Assembly (NCBI RefSeq): GCF_003334855.1
Contig: NZ_QOWE01000004.1
Coordinates: forward strand, 174,849-238,848
Source of the DNA: Larkinella punicea
GTDB lineage: Bacteria > Bacteroidota > Bacteroidia > Cytophagales > Spirosomataceae
Direction: 5' to 3'
DNA: 64,000 nt
Positions 62,701-64,000 of the stretch are shown here, in pieces (position 1 is the first letter of the stretch; each line of letters starts with the position of its first letter). The notes under the pieces are model-generated. The model ran no database searches. It was given only the letters and a program-made list of their open reading frames with translations, and was not told the DNA's origin. Made by a program: the position numbers and the translations under genes.

Positions 62701-63999
62701 TTCCATTTTCGCTCACAGGCTTACTGAGTACCATCCAGTTGAAGAAGGATTGAAACCCACCGCCGATCCCACGCAGTACAAACCGGAATACCGCTTACTG
62801 AGTACCATCCAGTTGAAGAAGGATTGAAACATCCGAACCACGTCGGATGGAACCTATGTATACGCACTTACTGAGTACCATCCAGTTGAAGAAGGATTGA
62901 AACTTGTATAAGTGCTTGATAAAGTGTGATTTATTCGCTCTTACTGAGTACCATCCAGTTGAAGAAGGATTGAAACCTACCGGATTGAACCGCAAAACTA
63001 AGCCATAGGCAGCTTACTGAGTACCATCCAGTTGAAGAAGGATTGAAACAGTGTGATTTCAGCCCCGCCAGCGCGTTCGGTTGCCCTTACTGAGTACCAT
63101 CCAGTTGAAGAAGGATTGAAACATCTTTCCTTCCTCCAACCGCCCAATAAGCCACCAGCTTACTGAGTACCATCCAGTTGAAGAAGGATTGAAACTTGCT
63201 GTTAGAATCCGCGCCATGCGTTCATTGCTTACTTACTGAGTACCATCCAGTTGAAGAAGGATTGAAACCCCAACATCGCCCGGTGTGCGGACCTGGTGCG
63301 AGACTTACTGAGTACCATCCAGTTGAAGAAGGATTGAAACTCGCCCTGGTTGTGTGGGGGGCTGTTCACTTCGTTCTTACTGAGTACCATCCAGTTGAAG
63401 AAGGATTGAAACCAGTGACGGACATTTTTGTCCCTAACCCCAAAGGGGCTTACTGAGTACCATCCAGTTGAAGAAGGATTGAAACCCATCGGCACGTAAT
63501 TGAATGATCCGGATGTGGTCTTACTGAGTACCATCCAGTTGAAGAAGGATTGAAACAGCATGGAAAAGAAAACACACCCAAAACAGGTACGCTTACTGAG
63601 TACCATCCAGTTGAAGAAGGATTGAAACTATTCCTCCACGAGTGGCTCCAGAAAATACCACGCCCTTACTGAGTACCATCCAGTTGAAGAAGGATTGAAA
63701 CAATCGCCAATACCTTTTTCAAGGAATGTCTTCAATTCTTACTGAGTACCATCCAGTTGAAGAAGGATTGAAACTTGGCCTGAAACTAGGCGAAGTAGGT
63801 GCAGTGGCAAAATCTTACTGAGTACCATCCAGTTGAAGAAGGATTGAAACAATCGCCAATACCTTTTTCAAGGAATGTCTTCAATTCTTACTGAGTACCA
63901 TCCAGTTGAAGAAGGATTGAAACTTGGCCTGAAACTAGGCGAAGTAGGTGCAGTGGCAAAATCTTACTGAGTACCATCCAGTTGAAGAAGGATTGAAAC
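59783..63999 (+). CRISPR. CRISPR array, 58 repeats visible, continues past the window
   Basis: Fifty-eight copies of one 37-nt repeat (begins CTTACTGAGTACCATCC, ends GAAGGATTGAAAC) separate 57 complete spacers. All repeats appear identical, including the last. Spacers are 34-39 nt, except one of 50 nt at 60698-60747. The repeat end ATTGAAAC is typical for type I-B 5' handles; a short ATCC/GGAT stem lies just before it. Position 64000 is the first base of another spacer. Two neighbouring spacers (63702-63737 and 63775-63813) recur exactly at 63851-63886 and 63924-63962, a 149-bp tandem duplication. Confidence 0.99.
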
Positions 64000-64000
64000 T

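Noticed and set aside
59829..63606. Many short minus- and plus-strand ORFs with repeated FQSFFNWMVLSK or LTEYHPVEEGLK
   Set aside because: They are translations of the 37-nt CRISPR repeat in different frames, not proteins.

Overview
The window looks like chromosomal DNA of a Bacteroidota bacterium, most likely of the Cytophagales / Spirosomataceae type (Spirosoma- or Larkinella-like). The signs are a SusC/SusD/lipoprotein operon, two giant secreted proteins with type IX secretion (T9SS) sorting tails, many lipoproteins, a Bacteroidota-style sigma-54 (RpoN), and starts without clear Shine-Dalgarno sequences. No rRNA gene is present, so the genus is an inference.

1-26 kb is ordinary core genome: a partial outer-membrane protein, two secreted unknowns, a cytoplasmic two-PAS histidine kinase, two paralogous lytic transglycosylases, recQ, a CarboxypepD_reg surface protein, an S9 peptidase, a dihaem cytochrome c peroxidase, a susC-susD-lipoprotein nutrient-uptake operon, asnS, rpoN, a PAP2-like membrane protein, an enoyl-CoA hydratase, tRNA-Arg(ACG) and a DUF4143 ATPase. 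Two structured intergenic repeats (5.2-5.4 kb and 8.9-9.1 kb) stand out.

26-49 kb is an accessory, decaying region. Intact genes include two paralogous seven-repeat T9SS proteins, a receiver-CRP fusion regulator, a universal stress protein, a P-loop kinase-like protein, a zinc alcohol dehydrogenase, a Cys-rich copper-binding protein, a DUF1264 lipoprotein and an isochorismatase-like hydrolase. Between them lie many remnants: a frameshifted lipoprotein, a deleted UspA gene, a CRP/HTH tail, an IS3-type transposase tail, a scrambled glycoside-hydrolase / GH130 / glycosyltransferase cluster, a YciF (DUF892) tail and a deleted copy of the DUF4143 ATPase. FNR/CRP-like palindromes, one a perfect TTGAT-N4-ATCAA, suggest a low-oxygen or stress regulon around the receiver-CRP protein.

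49-64 kb is a complete type I-B-like CRISPR-Cas locus: a WYL-domain regulator upstream, then cas8b-cas7-cas5-cas3-cas6-cas1-cas2-cas4, a leader of about 200 bp, and an array of 58 identical 37-nt repeats that runs off the end of the window. The gene order (cas6 after cas3, cas4 last) is unusual. Base composition changes abruptly at the cas3/cas6 border, which suggests the interference module and the cas6-adaptation module have different histories. A 13-bp direct repeat spaced 21 bp upstream of cas8 is a candidate operator. A two-spacer block is tandemly duplicated at the leader-distal end of the visible array.
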